A DNA stretch of 64,000 nt from Desulfolithobacter dissulfuricans (GCF_025998535.1 NZ_AP024233.1:62001-126000); one strand, 5' to 3'. Counted from the stretch's first letter, positions 46,344 to 56,075 are shown. Program-made: numbers and translations. Notes: generated by a model from the sequence alone, not told the origin.

Positions 46344-46947
46344 CGGGTCGGTCGATATCACGGTGTCGAGGAAGAAGAGAGCAGCTCAGGCCGGCTTCCC
46401 GGATCCGCTCCATGGTCCGGGCGAAGACCCGGGAGCTGCCCCAGGGAATATTTTCAAACAGGTGTCGCAGCGCATGGACCTTTACCCCCCTGTGAATACC
46501 GATGAGATAGTAGCCGCCATCCACCGCCGGACCGAGCACGGCATCCTTGTGGCGGAGCCTGTCCAGAGCGGTGGCCAGCAGGTCGGGGTCGAGAAACGGG
46601 CAGTCGGATCCGACCAGGAGGATCCGACTGCCCCCGGCTTCGATCATGGTTTCCAGGGCATGGGCCATGCGCTCGCCCAGGGTTGCTCCCTCCTGGACAT
46701 GGTAGGTCGCCTCACTACCCAGCCACTGCTGCATCAGCGATATGTCGGCGCCGGTATAAAAGATATGCAGATCAACCGGACGGAGGCTGGCAAGTATTCG
46801 GCCGCTGGTCATCATCCGTTCGGTGAGCGTTCTGTGCAGGTCTGTCGCCCCTTCCGGGCCCAGGGCAGGGATCAACCGGGTCTTGACTTCACCCGGCCGG
46901 GGATATCTGGTAAAGATAATGAGCTGTTCTGCGTGGAGGGTATCCAT
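46303..46947 (-). CDS. TIGR04282/DUF2064 glycosyltransferase-like protein
   Basis: A 214-residue protein of the DUF2064 family, a GT-A-like fold related to nucleotidyltransferases. It has the conserved start LIIFTRYPRPGEVKTRLIPA, then LVGSDCPFLDPDLL and VLGPAVDGGYYLIGI. The ATG opening MDTLHAEQ is chosen because the longer frame runs back into repeat sequence. It is paired with the TIGR04283 gene, whose start it overlaps by about 40 bases. Confidence 0.85.
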   Translation of the reverse strand: MDTLHAEQLIIFTRYPRPGEVKTRLIPALGPEGATDLHRTLTERMMTSGRILASLRPVDLHIFYTGADISLMQQWLGSEATYHVQEGATLGERMAHALETMIEAGGSRILLVGSDCPFLDPDLLATALDRLRHKDAVLGPAVDGGYYLIGIHRGVKVHALRHLFENIPWGSSRVFARTMERIREAGLSCSLLPRHRDIDRPDDLAHLHHHPGVQ

Positions 46948-47040
46948 GGTGCCATGGTAAAATACTCCCGCCAAAAAGCCAATGAAAAGACCTGCCCGGA
47001 CAGCCGAGATGATGCCGGAATGAAAAGAGGCTCCTCCGAT

Positions 47041-47080
47041 CCTCGACCTGGAACGAAAATTCTCATTTTTCAAGGTAACC
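47041..47080. repeat. partial copy of the dispersed repeat (one end)
   Basis: CCTCGACCTGGAACGAAAAT followed by TCTCATTTTTCAAGGTAACC closely matches the right end of copy B (ATCTTGAACGAAAATCCTAA then TTTTTCAAGG). The rest of the unit is not recognisable. Confidence 0.55.
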
Positions 47081-47086
47081 AAGAGA

Positions 47087-47848
47087 ATGAAACGTGGACT
47101 ACGCCGGAAAAAGACACCGGACGCCTACCGGGAACGGGTGTACCGGAGGGTGGCGGGCAGCGGACTGGTCTCCACCTTTGTCCGCATGGTGGAGACCGAT
47201 CTCCATATCCTGGCCAGTTGCCCTGTGGAGGACCCGGCCCTGCTACTGGTTACCGAAACCCGGCGACAGCTTGAACACTACATTGCTGATCACCCCCTCT
47301 TTCTTGAATCCCTGATCCCGCTGCCCGATGATCCGCAGGCACCACCGCTGATCCGGGAGATGCTGTTGGCAGGCCGGCAGGCCGGGGTCGGGCCTATGGC
47401 GGCCGTAGCCGGGGTGGTAGCCGAGGCCGTGGGCCGTGGGCTGCTGGCAAGGGACGATGTCGCCGAGGTGATCGTGGAGAACGGTGGTGACATCTTCCTG
47501 GCCCGGCAGGTGGCAAGTGTGGTTTCGGTCTATGCCGGCGAATCCCCCTTAAGCGGACGGGTGGGGCTACGGATAGCAGCGCAGCGGATGCCGCTTGGGG
47601 TCTGCTGTTCCTCCGGGGCCATCGGCCACTCGCTCAGTCTTGGGCAGGCGGACGCGGTGGTGGTGACCGCCCCGTCCACTGCCCTGGCCGATGCCGCGGC
47701 CACACGCCTTGGTAACGAGGCCACGGGTCGAAGGCCGGTGGAGCGGGCCCTGGAGGTTGCCCGCGGGATCAAGGGGATCTCAGGGGTGCTCGTTATCGTC
47801 GGTGAGCAGCTTGGCGCCTGGGGCGATATTGAATTGGTGAAACCCTGA
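47087..47848 (+). CDS. UPF0280 family protein
   Basis: A 253-residue protein with the conserved UPF0280 blocks: YRERVYRRV near the start, GVGPMAAVAGVVAEAVGRGL, VIVENGGDIFLAR, and a C-terminal CCSSGAIGHSLSLGQADAVV. The fold is related to ApbE/FAD-type flavin transferases, but the biochemical role of UPF0280 is not established. It converges on rmlD, one base apart. Confidence 0.88.
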   Translation: MKRGLRRKKTPDAYRERVYRRVAGSGLVSTFVRMVETDLHILASCPVEDPALLLVTETRRQLEHYIADHPLFLESLIPLPDDPQAPPLIREMLLAGRQAGVGPMAAVAGVVAEAVGRGLLARDDVAEVIVENGGDIFLARQVASVVSVYAGESPLSGRVGLRIAAQRMPLGVCCSSGAIGHSLSLGQADAVVVTAPSTALADAAATRLGNEATGRRPVERALEVARGIKGISGVLVIVGEQLGAWGDIELVKP

Positions 47849-47849
47849 G

Positions 47850-48728
47850 TCAGCAGCCGGCCTCGGCCAGCAATGCTTCCCGGTGGCAGCGGGCAAAGAG
47901 GGTCACGTCCTCCTCCCAGGAGGCCATGCGGTTGATGCCCGCCTCACTCAGCCGTTTGTTCTCAAGGATCGAGTTGGTCGGGCGGGGGGCCGGAGTGGGG
48001 TAGTCGGCCGTGGTGCAGGGTTCGAGTCGGTACGGGATCTCCATGGCGCGCAGGAAGTGATCCGCACCGGCAAACCAGGTGGAAAAGCCCTCGGCCGTGG
48101 CATGGACAATGCCCGTCATGTCCGTTGGCAGCAGGGCCTCGATCTGCCTGGCCAGGCGCCAGGTCCAGGTGAGCGAGCCATACTGGTCGTCCACGACCCG
48201 CAGGGTGCGCCCGGGGTCGGCCAGGGCCAGCCGCAGCATGGTCTTGAGGAAATTCGGCCCGCCCATGCCGTAGAGCCAGGCCGTGCGCAGGATGAGAAAG
48301 TTATCCATCTCCCGGGCAATGGCCTGTTCGCCGGCCAGCTTGCTCCGGCCGTAGGTTGACAGCGGCTCGGTGGGATCTCCTTCCACCCAGGCCTGGGGGA
48401 CCGGTTTTCTGCCGTCAAAGACATAATCGGTGGAGATATGGATGAGTCGGGCTCCCTGCCTCCTGGCGGCCCGGGCCAGGTGGGCCGGCCCGGAACCATT
48501 GACCGCCATGCATCGCTCCCTGTCTTCCTCGGCCTGGTCCACCCGGGTGTAGGCGGCGCAGTTGATTATCAAACCCGGGGCCAGGGCCTGGACTACCTCC
48601 GTCACCTGGTCCGGATCGGTGATGTCCAGCCGGGCGGAGGTCAGAGCGTCGACGCTATGTTTTTCAGAAAGAACGGCCTGGCAGTCCTGGCCGAGCTGGC
48701 CGCCTCCACCGGTGATCAGGATCTTCAC
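47850..48728 (-). CDS. rmlD: dTDP-4-dehydrorhamnose reductase
   Basis: A 292-residue short-chain reductase for the last step of dTDP-L-rhamnose synthesis. It has an N-terminal NADPH-binding site ([15 protein letters not shown]), [24 protein letters not shown] and the catalytic YGRSK (Tyr/Lys pair). It overlaps rmlA by 4 bases (ATGA), so they form an operon in the order rmlA-rmlD. rmlB and rmlC are not in the window. Confidence 0.95.
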   Translation of the reverse strand: MKILITGGGGQLGQDCQAVLSEKHSVDALTSARLDITDPDQVTEVVQALAPGLIINCAAYTRVDQAEEDRERCMAVNGSGPAHLARAARRQGARLIHISTDYVFDGRKPVPQAWVEGDPTEPLSTYGRSKLAGEQAIAREMDNFLILRTAWLYGMGGPNFLKTMLRLALADPGRTLRVVDDQYGSLTWTWRLARQIEALLPTDMTGIVHATAEGFSTWFAGADHFLRAMEIPYRLEPCTTADYPTPAPRPTNSILENKRLSEAGINRMASWEEDVTLFARCHREALLAEAGC

Positions 48729-49618
48729 TGTTCGGCCCGTCCATCGGGAATGGTATCCTGGAGCAGCTGCATGAGGTACTGGCCATACTGGTTCTTCAGC
48801 ATTTTTGTCGCCAGTCGCTCCACCTGTTCCCGGTCGATATAACCCAGCCGGTAGGCGATCTCTTCCAGGCAGGCGATCTTGAGTCCCTGGCGTTCCTGGA
48901 CTGCCTGGACATAGCTGGCTGCCTGCTGGAGGGAGTCGTGGGTGCCGGTGTCGAGCCAGCAGAAACCCCGCCCCAGCAGTTCCACCTTCAGCTTGCCTCG
49001 TTGCAGATAGGTGTTGTTGACATCGGTTATCTCCAGTTCGCCCCGGGCCGATGGTTTGATGGAGGCGGCAATGTCGACCACCTCGTTATCGTAAAAATAG
49101 AGCCCCGGGACTGCATAGCGTGACTTGGGATGGGCCGGTTTTTCTTCGATGCCGATCACCCTGTTGTTCCGGTCAAACTCGACCACGCCGTAGCGCTGGG
49201 GATCCTTGACCAGGTAGCCGAAGATGATGCCGCCGTCGGTGAGCTGGCTGCACCGCTTGACAATGTCGGCAAACCCGTGGCCGAAAAAGATATTGTCCCC
49301 CAGGACCAGGCAGACCGAATCGTTACCGATGAAATCGCGACCGATGACAAAGGCCTGGGCCAGCCCTTCGGGCCGTGGCTGCTCGGCATAGGAGATGTTG
49401 AGCCCCAGGTCGTGGCCGTTACCGAAGAGTTCGGAGAACCGGGGCAGGTCATAGGGCGTGGAGATGATCAGGATATCCCGGATACCGGCCAGCATGAGCA
49501 CGGAAAGGGGGTAGTAGATCATCGGCTTGTCGTAGACCGGGATAAGCTGCTTGCTGATGACCCGGGTCAGGGGATAGAGGCGGGTGCCGGAGCCGCCGGC
49601 AAGAACGATACCCTTCAT
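48725..49618 (-). CDS. rmlA: glucose-1-phosphate thymidylyltransferase
   Basis: A 297-residue nucleotidyltransferase making dTDP-glucose. It has the signature [18 protein letters not shown], the sugar/metal site [11 protein letters not shown], and [20 protein letters not shown]. This is the first step of dTDP-rhamnose synthesis, and it is coupled to rmlD. The 150 bases upstream lie between it and the divergent phosphomannomutase gene and must hold both promoters. Confidence 0.96.
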   Translation of the reverse strand: MKGIVLAGGSGTRLYPLTRVISKQLIPVYDKPMIYYPLSVLMLAGIRDILIISTPYDLPRFSELFGNGHDLGLNISYAEQPRPEGLAQAFVIGRDFIGNDSVCLVLGDNIFFGHGFADIVKRCSQLTDGGIIFGYLVKDPQRYGVVEFDRNNRVIGIEEKPAHPKSRYAVPGLYFYDNEVVDIAASIKPSARGELEITDVNNTYLQRGKLKVELLGRGFCWLDTGTHDSLQQAASYVQAVQERQGLKIACLEEIAYRLGYIDREQVERLATKMLKNQYGQYLMQLLQDTIPDGRAEQ

Positions 49619-49772
49619 TGATCGAGATTCCTTGAATGCCCCCTTTGACTACTGCGCCAGGGATTTTGATGAATTGATGCTTCTAACTGGACCAAATCCT
49701 TGGAATAATATACCATAAGACGTGATGATTCTTCATACATCAAAATCCATTCGATAGCAACAGAGGTTTCCT

Positions 49773-51146
49773 ATGGCTGCTCCCCTTAGCTGTTTTACCG
49801 CCTATGACGTCCGTGGTCGGCTTCCCGACGAGCTCAACAGTGATATTGTCCGCCGGATCGGTCTGGCCTTTGCTGACCAGTTCGGTATGCGCAGGGTGGT
49901 TGTCGGCCGTGACATGCGGCTCTCCAGCCCCGAGCTGGCGCAGGCCCTGGTGGAGGTCCTGACTTCCCAAGGCATCGATGTGGTCGATATCGGGCTCTGC
50001 GGCACGGAAGAGGTCTACTTTACCGTGTTTGCCGGAGAAAAGGAAGGGATCGACGGCGGCATCATGGTCACGGCCAGCCATAATCCGGCCGATTATAACG
50101 GCATGAAACTGGTCCAGCGCGGCGCCCGGCCCGTCTCCCGGGACTCGGGCCTGGATGCGGTGGCCGAAAAAGCAGCCTCCGAGTCCTGGTTCGCCGACAT
50201 GCAGGCCCATTTTTCCGGTCGGCCCGGGACCTGTATCCGGGCCGAGGACAAGTCCGCCTATATCGACCACCTGCTTTCCTATGTGGATGTCTCGGCCCTG
50301 CCGCCGCTCAAGCTGTTGGTCAACCCGGGCAACGGCTGTGCCGGACCGGTGGTGGACCTGCTGGCGGAAAAACTGCCGTTCGAGTTTGTCCGGCTGTACT
50401 GGGAGCCGGACGGAACTTTCCCCAATGGCGTGCCCAACCCCCTGCTGCCGGAAAAGCGCGAGGCTACGGCCCGGGCCGTGCGGGAACACGGCGCGGACCT
50501 GGGAATCGCCTGGGACGGCGATTTTGACCGCTGTTTCTTCTACGACCATACCGGCCGGTTCATCGAGGGATACTATATGGTGGGGCTCCTGGCCGTGGCC
50601 ATGCTGGCCAGGCATCCCGGGGCCACCATTCTCCATGATCCGCGGCTGGTCTGGAACACCATCGAGATGGTGACCGAGGCCGGCGGCTTCCCGGTGATGA
50701 CCAAGACCGGTCACGCCTTCATAAAGGAGCGGATGCGTGAGCTCGATGCGGTCTACGGGGGCGAGATGTCGGCCCACCATTATTTCCGTGATTTTGGCTA
50801 CTGTGATTCCGGGATGATCCCCTGGCTCTTGGTGGCCCAGCTCATGGGCCGCAGCGGGACGCCGCTGGCCGACATGGTGGATGCGCGGATGGAGAGATAC
50901 CCGGTCAGTGGGGAGATAAACTCCCGGGTTTCGGATCCGGACGCGGTGATTGCCCGGGTGGAGGAGCGCTACGGTGATGGCGAGAAGGACTACACCGACG
51001 GGCTCAGCGTGAGTTATCCCCGCTATCGTTTCAATCTCCGCAAGTCCAATACCGAGCCGGTGCTGCGGCTCAACGTGGAAACCCGGGGTGACCGGGCCCT
51101 GCTCAGGGAAAAGACCGACGAGCTCCTGGCCCTGATCCGCTCCTGA
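49773..51146 (+). CDS. manB: phosphomannomutase/phosphoglucomutase (ManB/AlgC type)
   Basis: A 457-residue alpha-D-phosphohexomutase. The active-site phosphoserine lies in IMVTASHNPADYNGMKL, the magnesium loop is WDGDFDRCFFY, the sugar-binding loop is GGEMSAHHYF, and the phosphate-binding domain is FNLRKSNTEPVLRLNVE. It interconverts mannose-6-P and mannose-1-P for GDP-mannose. GAGGT precedes the ATG. It lies directly upstream of manC. Confidence 0.94.
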   Translation: MAAPLSCFTAYDVRGRLPDELNSDIVRRIGLAFADQFGMRRVVVGRDMRLSSPELAQALVEVLTSQGIDVVDIGLCGTEEVYFTVFAGEKEGIDGGIMVTASHNPADYNGMKLVQRGARPVSRDSGLDAVAEKAASESWFADMQAHFSGRPGTCIRAEDKSAYIDHLLSYVDVSALPPLKLLVNPGNGCAGPVVDLLAEKLPFEFVRLYWEPDGTFPNGVPNPLLPEKREATARAVREHGADLGIAWDGDFDRCFFYDHTGRFIEGYYMVGLLAVAMLARHPGATILHDPRLVWNTIEMVTEAGGFPVMTKTGHAFIKERMRELDAVYGGEMSAHHYFRDFGYCDSGMIPWLLVAQLMGRSGTPLADMVDARMERYPVSGEINSRVSDPDAVIARVEERYGDGEKDYTDGLSVSYPRYRFNLRKSNTEPVLRLNVETRGDRALLREKTDELLALIRS

Positions 51147-51210
51147 TAAGCGGCCCGCAAGGAATCGTCCTCGCCGGTCCTGTCTTAACAATGATGTAAA
51201 GGAGTCCTGC

Positions 51211-52650
51211 ATGTCCATACAACCCGTGATTCTTGCCGGTGGCACCGGTACCCGGCTCTGGCCTCTGTCCCGCGAGCTCTATCCCAAGCAGGTCATCCGG
51301 CTGCTGGATGATCTTTCGCTCCTCCAGGCGACCCTTGAGCGGGTGGCCCTGCTGCCCGGGGTTTTGCCACCTGTTATCGTGGTCGGCGAAGAGCACCGGT
51401 TTCTGGTGAAGAACCAGGTGGAGGAATTGGGGACCTTTCCCCGTTATCATCTTCTTCTCGAGTCGGCGGGCCGCAATACGGCTCCGGCCGTCTGTGGCGC
51501 GGCCCTGTATGGCCGGCAACATGTGGGTGATGATGCGGTTCTCCTGGTATTGCCCGCCGATCACCTGGTGACCCGGCCCGAGGCCTTTGTCAAGGCAGTG
51601 ACCCGGGCGGAAGTCCTGGCCCGGGACGGCTACCTGACCACCTTTGGCATCGTCCCCGAACGGCCGGAGACCGGCTATGGCTACATCGCCCGGGGGCAGG
51701 GGAGCCGGGTGGAAAAGTTTGTCGAGAAACCGGATCTGGAGACAGCGAAAGAGTATGTGGCCAGCGGTCGCTACTTCTGGAACTCAGGAATGTTTGCCTT
51801 TACCATTGAAACGCTTGTCCAGGAGATGGAGCGGTATGCGCCACAGATCGTGGAATCCATGAAGGAGGCCGTGGCCCGGGGAACGAGCGATGGGGTCTTC
51901 TTCCGGTTCGCGTCCGAGCAGATGGCCCGGTGCCCGTCCGACTCCATCGATTACGCCCTGATGGAGAAAACCGACCGGGCCGCCATGGTGGAGGCCGATA
52001 TGGGCTGGAGTGATATCGGCTCCTGGCAGACCCTGTACGAGGTCTCGGACAAGGATGACCGGGGCAATGTCCTCCACGGTGATGTTGTGGCCGAGGATGT
52101 GGAGAACTGCCTTATCCGGGCCGAGGATACCCTGGTGGCGGCTCTGGGGCTGCGCGACACCATGATCCTCGAGACCGCGGATGCGGTGCTGGTGGCGCCG
52201 CTGGAGCGCTCCCAGGATGTGAAGAAGATCGTCGAGCGGCTGAAAAAGGAGGGCCGGGATGAATTCCGCTTCCACCGGACCGTGTACCGGCCGTGGGGCA
52301 GCTATACCAGCCTGGAGCTGGCCGGTCGGTTCCAGATCAAGCGGATATCCGTCAATCCCGGGGCCAAGCTCTCCCTGCAGATGCACCATCATCGGCATGA
52401 GCACTGGGTGGTGGTGGCGGGTACGGCCCGGGTGACCGTGGGGGACGAAGAGATTCTCCTGTTTGAAAATCAGTCCACCTATATTCCGGCCGGCTGCCGC
52501 CACCGGCTGGAAAATCCCGGCGTGATTCCCCTGGAACTCATTGAGGTCCAGATCGGCAGCTACCTGGGTGAGGATGATATCGTCCGCTTTGATGACGTGT
52601 ATGGCCGGCAGGAGGAAACAGCCGGCGCTTCCCGGCAGGATGCTCAGTAG
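51211..52650 (+). CDS. manC: mannose-1-phosphate guanylyltransferase/mannose-6-phosphate isomerase
   Basis: A 479-residue bifunctional enzyme of the AlgA/ManC type. The N-terminal pyrophosphorylase has PVILAGGTGTRLWPLSRELY, VLPADHLV and FVEKPD. The C-terminal type II isomerase cupin has RPWGSYTSLE, LSLQMHHHRHEHWVVVAGTA and a closing RLENPG. A strong AAAGGAG ribosome site precedes it. The product GDP-mannose feeds the EPS. Its stop overlaps the converging PilZ gene by 7 bases. Confidence 0.95.
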   Translation: MSIQPVILAGGTGTRLWPLSRELYPKQVIRLLDDLSLLQATLERVALLPGVLPPVIVVGEEHRFLVKNQVEELGTFPRYHLLLESAGRNTAPAVCGAALYGRQHVGDDAVLLVLPADHLVTRPEAFVKAVTRAEVLARDGYLTTFGIVPERPETGYGYIARGQGSRVEKFVEKPDLETAKEYVASGRYFWNSGMFAFTIETLVQEMERYAPQIVESMKEAVARGTSDGVFFRFASEQMARCPSDSIDYALMEKTDRAAMVEADMGWSDIGSWQTLYEVSDKDDRGNVLHGDVVAEDVENCLIRAEDTLVAALGLRDTMILETADAVLVAPLERSQDVKKIVERLKKEGRDEFRFHRTVYRPWGSYTSLELAGRFQIKRISVNPGAKLSLQMHHHRHEHWVVVAGTARVTVGDEEILLFENQSTYIPAGCRHRLENPGVIPLELIEVQIGSYLGEDDIVRFDDVYGRQEETAGASRQDAQ

Positions 52651-53012
52651 AGGGGCTGGTTCCGGGTCTCTGGATAGAGCTTGTGGAAGGCCTTGACGTA
52701 GTGTGAAATGGCCTTTTTGTCGTACTGGGCCACGTGGAAGAACTCGATGCCGCTCTGGTGCCGTTCGGCCACGGTCTTGGTATGGACAACCCGGCCCATC
52801 ACGTCCACCAGCTCATCTTTGAGGCCCATGGTCAGCATGACCTGTTGGCCCAGGGCCAGGGGCAGGTGGGTCTCGATGAGCACCCCACCTTCACTGACAT
52901 TGATGGTCCTGCCCATGGAGTATTCGCCCTGTTTCCCCTCCTTGTCCACCACAAGGTAGTCCAGGAGGTTCAGGGACTCCGGTCGAATCTCGCGCCTTCG
53001 TTCTTCAGTCAT
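52644..53012 (-). CDS. PilZ domain protein (c-di-GMP receptor candidate)
   Basis: A 122-residue single-domain protein. The two PilZ signatures are visible: an Arg cluster near the N-terminus (RRREIR, residues 5-10) and TINVSEGGVLIET, matching D/NxSxxG. It could bind c-di-GMP and control EPS or motility, which fits its position beside nucleotide-sugar genes. A final HYVKAFHKLYP tail is helical. Its target is unknown. Confidence 0.85.
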   Translation of the reverse strand: MTEERRREIRPESLNLLDYLVVDKEGKQGEYSMGRTINVSEGGVLIETHLPLALGQQVMLTMGLKDELVDVMGRVVHTKTVAERHQSGIEFFHVAQYDKKAISHYVKAFHKLYPETRNQPLY

Positions 53013-53484
53013 GGAATCTCTGTTCAGGTGGTTATAGTTTCGACCGCCGCTGTTCTCTGCCGTCCGGGTATTGGGGCATTCGCCCTCGCTGCCAGTATAT
53101 TTTCCCGGACTTGAAAAGTCTACATTGTTCCATCTTTCTTGTCAAACCGTGCTTCCCTGAACAGGTCCGGGGGTCCGGGCGGCTCGCCATATTTTCACAT
53201 GTTTGTAATTTTTTTTGACAGAATTGACATTATTGTGAAGATGTGTTGGCGGCGAGCGCCACCTTATTTGGGCGGTAAAAGTATTAAAATCAATATATTA
53301 TGATTTTTGTTCGGGTCTGGCATACCATTTGATAACCTCTCCGTAACTGGTTTCCTGTGTCAGGCTGTGGAGGGTCTGGCGCAGGTGGTTTGAACTGTAC
53401 TTTGTACTGTCTCTGAAAAAGATCAGAGGGGGAGCAGTGCATAACCAAAAAACAAGCAAAAGAAAAAAATGAGGAGAGTGTCTT
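53013..53484. other. intergenic region between pilZ-type and amt genes
   Basis: A divergent promoter region. Visible are two overlapping TTGACA boxes near 53225-53237, a TGGCG-GCGAG-CGCCA hairpin at 53247-53261, and an AT-rich stretch. There is no credible coding sequence. A strong ribosome site, GAGGAGAG, lies just before the amt start. Confidence 0.4.
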
Positions 53485-54699
53485 ATGAATTCCGGTGATA
53501 CCGCCTTCATGCTGGTGGCAACCGCCATGGTCATGCTCATGACTCCCGGCCTGGCACTTTTTTACGGGGGGCTGGTCAGGTCGAAGAACGTGTTGTCCAC
53601 GACCATGCAGAGTTTTTTCTGTCTGGGTATTATTTCCATTATCTGGGTGCTCTATGGCTACACCCTCTCCTTTGGTCCGGATATCGGCGGCTTTGTCGGC
53701 GGCCTCAAGTATCTCGGTCTCAAGGGTGTGGGGACGGGTATCGGCCCCTATTCCGATACCATTCCGGATCTGCTCTTTGTCGCCTTTCAGCTGATGTTCG
53801 CGATTATCACGCCGGCACTGATCACCGGCGCCTATGCCGAGCGGATGAAATTCACCGCCTTTGTTCTGTTCACTATTCTCTGGTCGACCCTGGTCTATTT
53901 TCCGGTCTGTCACTGGGTCTGGGGCGGTGGCTGGCTCGGTGAGATGGGGGCGCTGGATTTTGCCGGCGGCACGGTTATTCATATCAATTCCGGCGCCGCA
54001 GCGCTGGTGGCAGCCATTGTTATCGGCAAGCGCAAGGGCTGGGGGCGGGAAGCCATGCATCCGCATAACCTGCCCATGACCATTCTGGGTGCCGGAGTAC
54101 TCTGGTTTGGCTGGTTCGGCTTCAATGCCGGATCTGCCCTCTCCGCCGGGCCCATAGCCGTTCTGGCCCTGTTCACCACCCAGGTGGCCACCGGCGCTGG
54201 CGCCGTGTCCTGGGTCCTGGCCGAATGGAAAATCCAGGGAAAACCCACTACTCTGGGCGCTGCGTCCGGTGCAGTGGCCGGCCTGGTCGCCATTACTCCG
54301 GGGGCCGGTTTTGTCGGGCCCATGTCCGCCATTCTGATCGGTCTGGTCGCCGGGGCGCTGTGTTACCTGGCTGTCCTGGCCAAGTCGCGGCTTGGTTATG
54401 ACGATGCCCTGGACGTGGTCGGCGTCCACGGTGTTGGCGGCCTCTGGGGTGCGCTGGCCACCGGTATCTTTGCCTCCACGGCCTGGAATCCCGATGGAGC
54501 CAACGGTCTGCTGTACGGTAATGCCAATCAGCTGGTCATCCAGGCCATTGGTGCTGCGGCCGCTATCGGGTACTCGGTTGTCCTGACCTACATCATTCTC
54601 AAGGTCATTGACCTGATGATAGGACTGCGGGCAGATCAGGAAGACGAGGTCCAGGGTCTGGACGTGAGCGATCACAAAGAGGTCGGCTATACTTTCTGA
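53485..54699 (+). CDS. amt: ammonium transporter Amt (first copy)
   Basis: A 404-residue transporter of the Amt/MEP/Rh family with the expected 11 helices. Characteristic segments are LMTPGLALFYGGLVRSKNVL, PVCHWVWGGGWLGEMGALDF, WFGWFGFNAGSALSA and DVVGVHGVGGLWGAL (pore His region). It conducts ammonium/ammonia inward and is controlled by PII protein, which is encoded downstream. It is followed by a GC-rich hairpin and a second amt gene. Confidence 0.95.
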   Translation: MNSGDTAFMLVATAMVMLMTPGLALFYGGLVRSKNVLSTTMQSFFCLGIISIIWVLYGYTLSFGPDIGGFVGGLKYLGLKGVGTGIGPYSDTIPDLLFVAFQLMFAIITPALITGAYAERMKFTAFVLFTILWSTLVYFPVCHWVWGGGWLGEMGALDFAGGTVIHINSGAAALVAAIVIGKRKGWGREAMHPHNLPMTILGAGVLWFGWFGFNAGSALSAGPIAVLALFTTQVATGAGAVSWVLAEWKIQGKPTTLGAASGAVAGLVAITPGAGFVGPMSAILIGLVAGALCYLAVLAKSRLGYDDALDVVGVHGVGGLWGALATGIFASTAWNPDGANGLLYGNANQLVIQAIGAAAAIGYSVVLTYIILKVIDLMIGLRADQEDEVQGLDVSDHKEVGYTF

Positions 54700-54713
54700 T
54701 CACTGAAAACGAC

Positions 54714-54747
54714 CCGCCGGTCCGAAATCAGTTCTTCGGGCCGGCGG
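54714..54747. terminator. GC-rich hairpin after the first amt gene
   Basis: CCGCCGGTCCGAA pairs with TTCGGGCCGGCGG across an 8-base loop, with one mismatch. There is no T-run, so it may act as a weak terminator or mRNA stabiliser. Confidence 0.4.
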
Positions 54748-54830
54748 CCTGGCCTGCCGTCCAGCCGCGTCTTGTCTGGATGGAGGTGAATTGTTCCTTG
54801 ATAATTTTGCTCTCTTCGTTACAATAATGT

Positions 54831-54860
54831 CTTAAATTTTACATTTTTGTAAATATTAAG
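54831..54860. promoter_or_regulatory. AT-rich dyad upstream of the second amt gene
   Basis: CTTAAATTTTACA and TGTAAATATTAAG form 13-base inverted arms with two mismatches around a TTTT spacer. It lies about 28 bases before the start codon. This is a candidate operator; the regulator is unknown. Confidence 0.45.
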
Positions 54861-54888
54861 ATAAATGTAACCACAGGAGGGAGCAGTT

Positions 54889-56034
54889 ATGAATGCAGCG
54901 GATACCGCCTTTATCCTGGCGGCAGCTGGACTGGTATTGTTGATGACCCCGGGTCTGGCCCTTTTCTATGCCGGGATGGTACGGAGCAACAACGTGCTCG
55001 GCACCATCATGCAGAGCCTGATCATGATTTCGATCATTTCGTTTGAATGGGTCTATATCGGCTACACCATGTCCTTTGGTCCGGATATCGGCGGTTTCAT
55101 CGGCGATCTGTCCTGGTTTGCCCTCAAGGGGGTGACAACGGCGCCCAGTGACACCTATGCCACCACGATCCCGCAGATCGTGTTCATGATTTACCAGTGC
55201 ATGTTCGCGGTGATCACTCCGGCGCTCATCACCGGTGCCTTCGCCGAACGGGTCCGTTTCGCCCCGTTCGTGGTCTTCAGCCTCCTGTGGGCCATCCTGG
55301 TCTACAATCCGGTCTGTCACTGGATCTGGGGGTCTGGCGGCTGGCTCGGCAAGATGGGAGTTCTGGACTTTGCCGGCGGCCTGGTGGTTCATGTAACCTG
55401 TGGGGCGGCGGCCCTGGCAGCGATTCTGGTCATCGGTCCGCGTCGGGGGTATGGTAAGGAAAATTTCATGCCCCACAACCTGCCCATGACCATGCTGGGT
55501 ACCGGGTTGCTCTGGTTTGGCTGGTTCGGCTTCAACGGCGGTTCGGCCCTGGCGGCGGACAACGTGGCCGCCACGGCCTTTGTGGCCACCCATCTGGCCG
55601 GCATGGCGGGTATGGCCATGTGGACCATTATGGAATGGATAAAGCTTGGCAAACCGACTACCCTGGGAGCAGCATCCGGGGCCATTGCCGGCCTGGTCTG
55701 CTACCTGGCGGTCAGCGCCAAGACGCGGCTCGGCTATGACGACAGTCTCGACGTGGTCGGTATCCACGGCGTGGGCGGCGCGGTCGGCACCCTGCTGCTG
55801 GGGGTCTTTGCCTCCAGGGCGGTGAACCCGGGCGGCGTGGACGGCCTGATCGCCGGTGCCACCTCCCAGCTGGTCAGCCAGTTTATCGGTGTGGTCGTGG
55901 TCGGGGTCTACGCCTTTGTGGTCAGCTATGTCCTGGTCAAGGTGATTCACGCCACCATGGGGCTCAGGGTCAGCGAGGAATCCGAGGTCCAGGGCCTGGA
56001 TTATGCCGAGCATTCGGAAACAGCGTACAATTAA
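54889..56034 (+). CDS. amt: ammonium transporter Amt (second copy, with internal deletion)
   Basis: A 381-residue paralog of the first amt, with the same conserved segments (LMTPGLALFYAGMVRSNNVL, WFGWFGFNGGSALAA, DVVGIHGVGGAVGTLL). It lacks about 23 residues that the first copy has between GAxAGLV and CYLAV (AITPGAGFVGPMSA and the helix after it). That segment is nearly invariant in Amt proteins and spans parts of two helices. The deletion is in frame, so the protein can be made, but its topology would change. A strong ACAGGAGGG ribosome site precedes it. Confidence 0.9.
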   Translation: MNAADTAFILAAAGLVLLMTPGLALFYAGMVRSNNVLGTIMQSLIMISIISFEWVYIGYTMSFGPDIGGFIGDLSWFALKGVTTAPSDTYATTIPQIVFMIYQCMFAVITPALITGAFAERVRFAPFVVFSLLWAILVYNPVCHWIWGSGGWLGKMGVLDFAGGLVVHVTCGAAALAAILVIGPRRGYGKENFMPHNLPMTMLGTGLLWFGWFGFNGGSALAADNVAATAFVATHLAGMAGMAMWTIMEWIKLGKPTTLGAASGAIAGLVCYLAVSAKTRLGYDDSLDVVGIHGVGGAVGTLLLGVFASRAVNPGGVDGLIAGATSQLVSQFIGVVVVGVYAFVVSYVLVKVIHATMGLRVSEESEVQGLDYAEHSETAYN

Positions 56035-56075
56035 AAAAAACATTCTGATTACCATCAATCTTCAGCATTGAAACC

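Noticed and set aside
53321-53336. Possible sigma-54 promoter (TGGCATACCATTTGAT) before the first amt gene
   Set aside because: The -24 element fits but the -12 GC dinucleotide is replaced by GA, so the essential position is missing.
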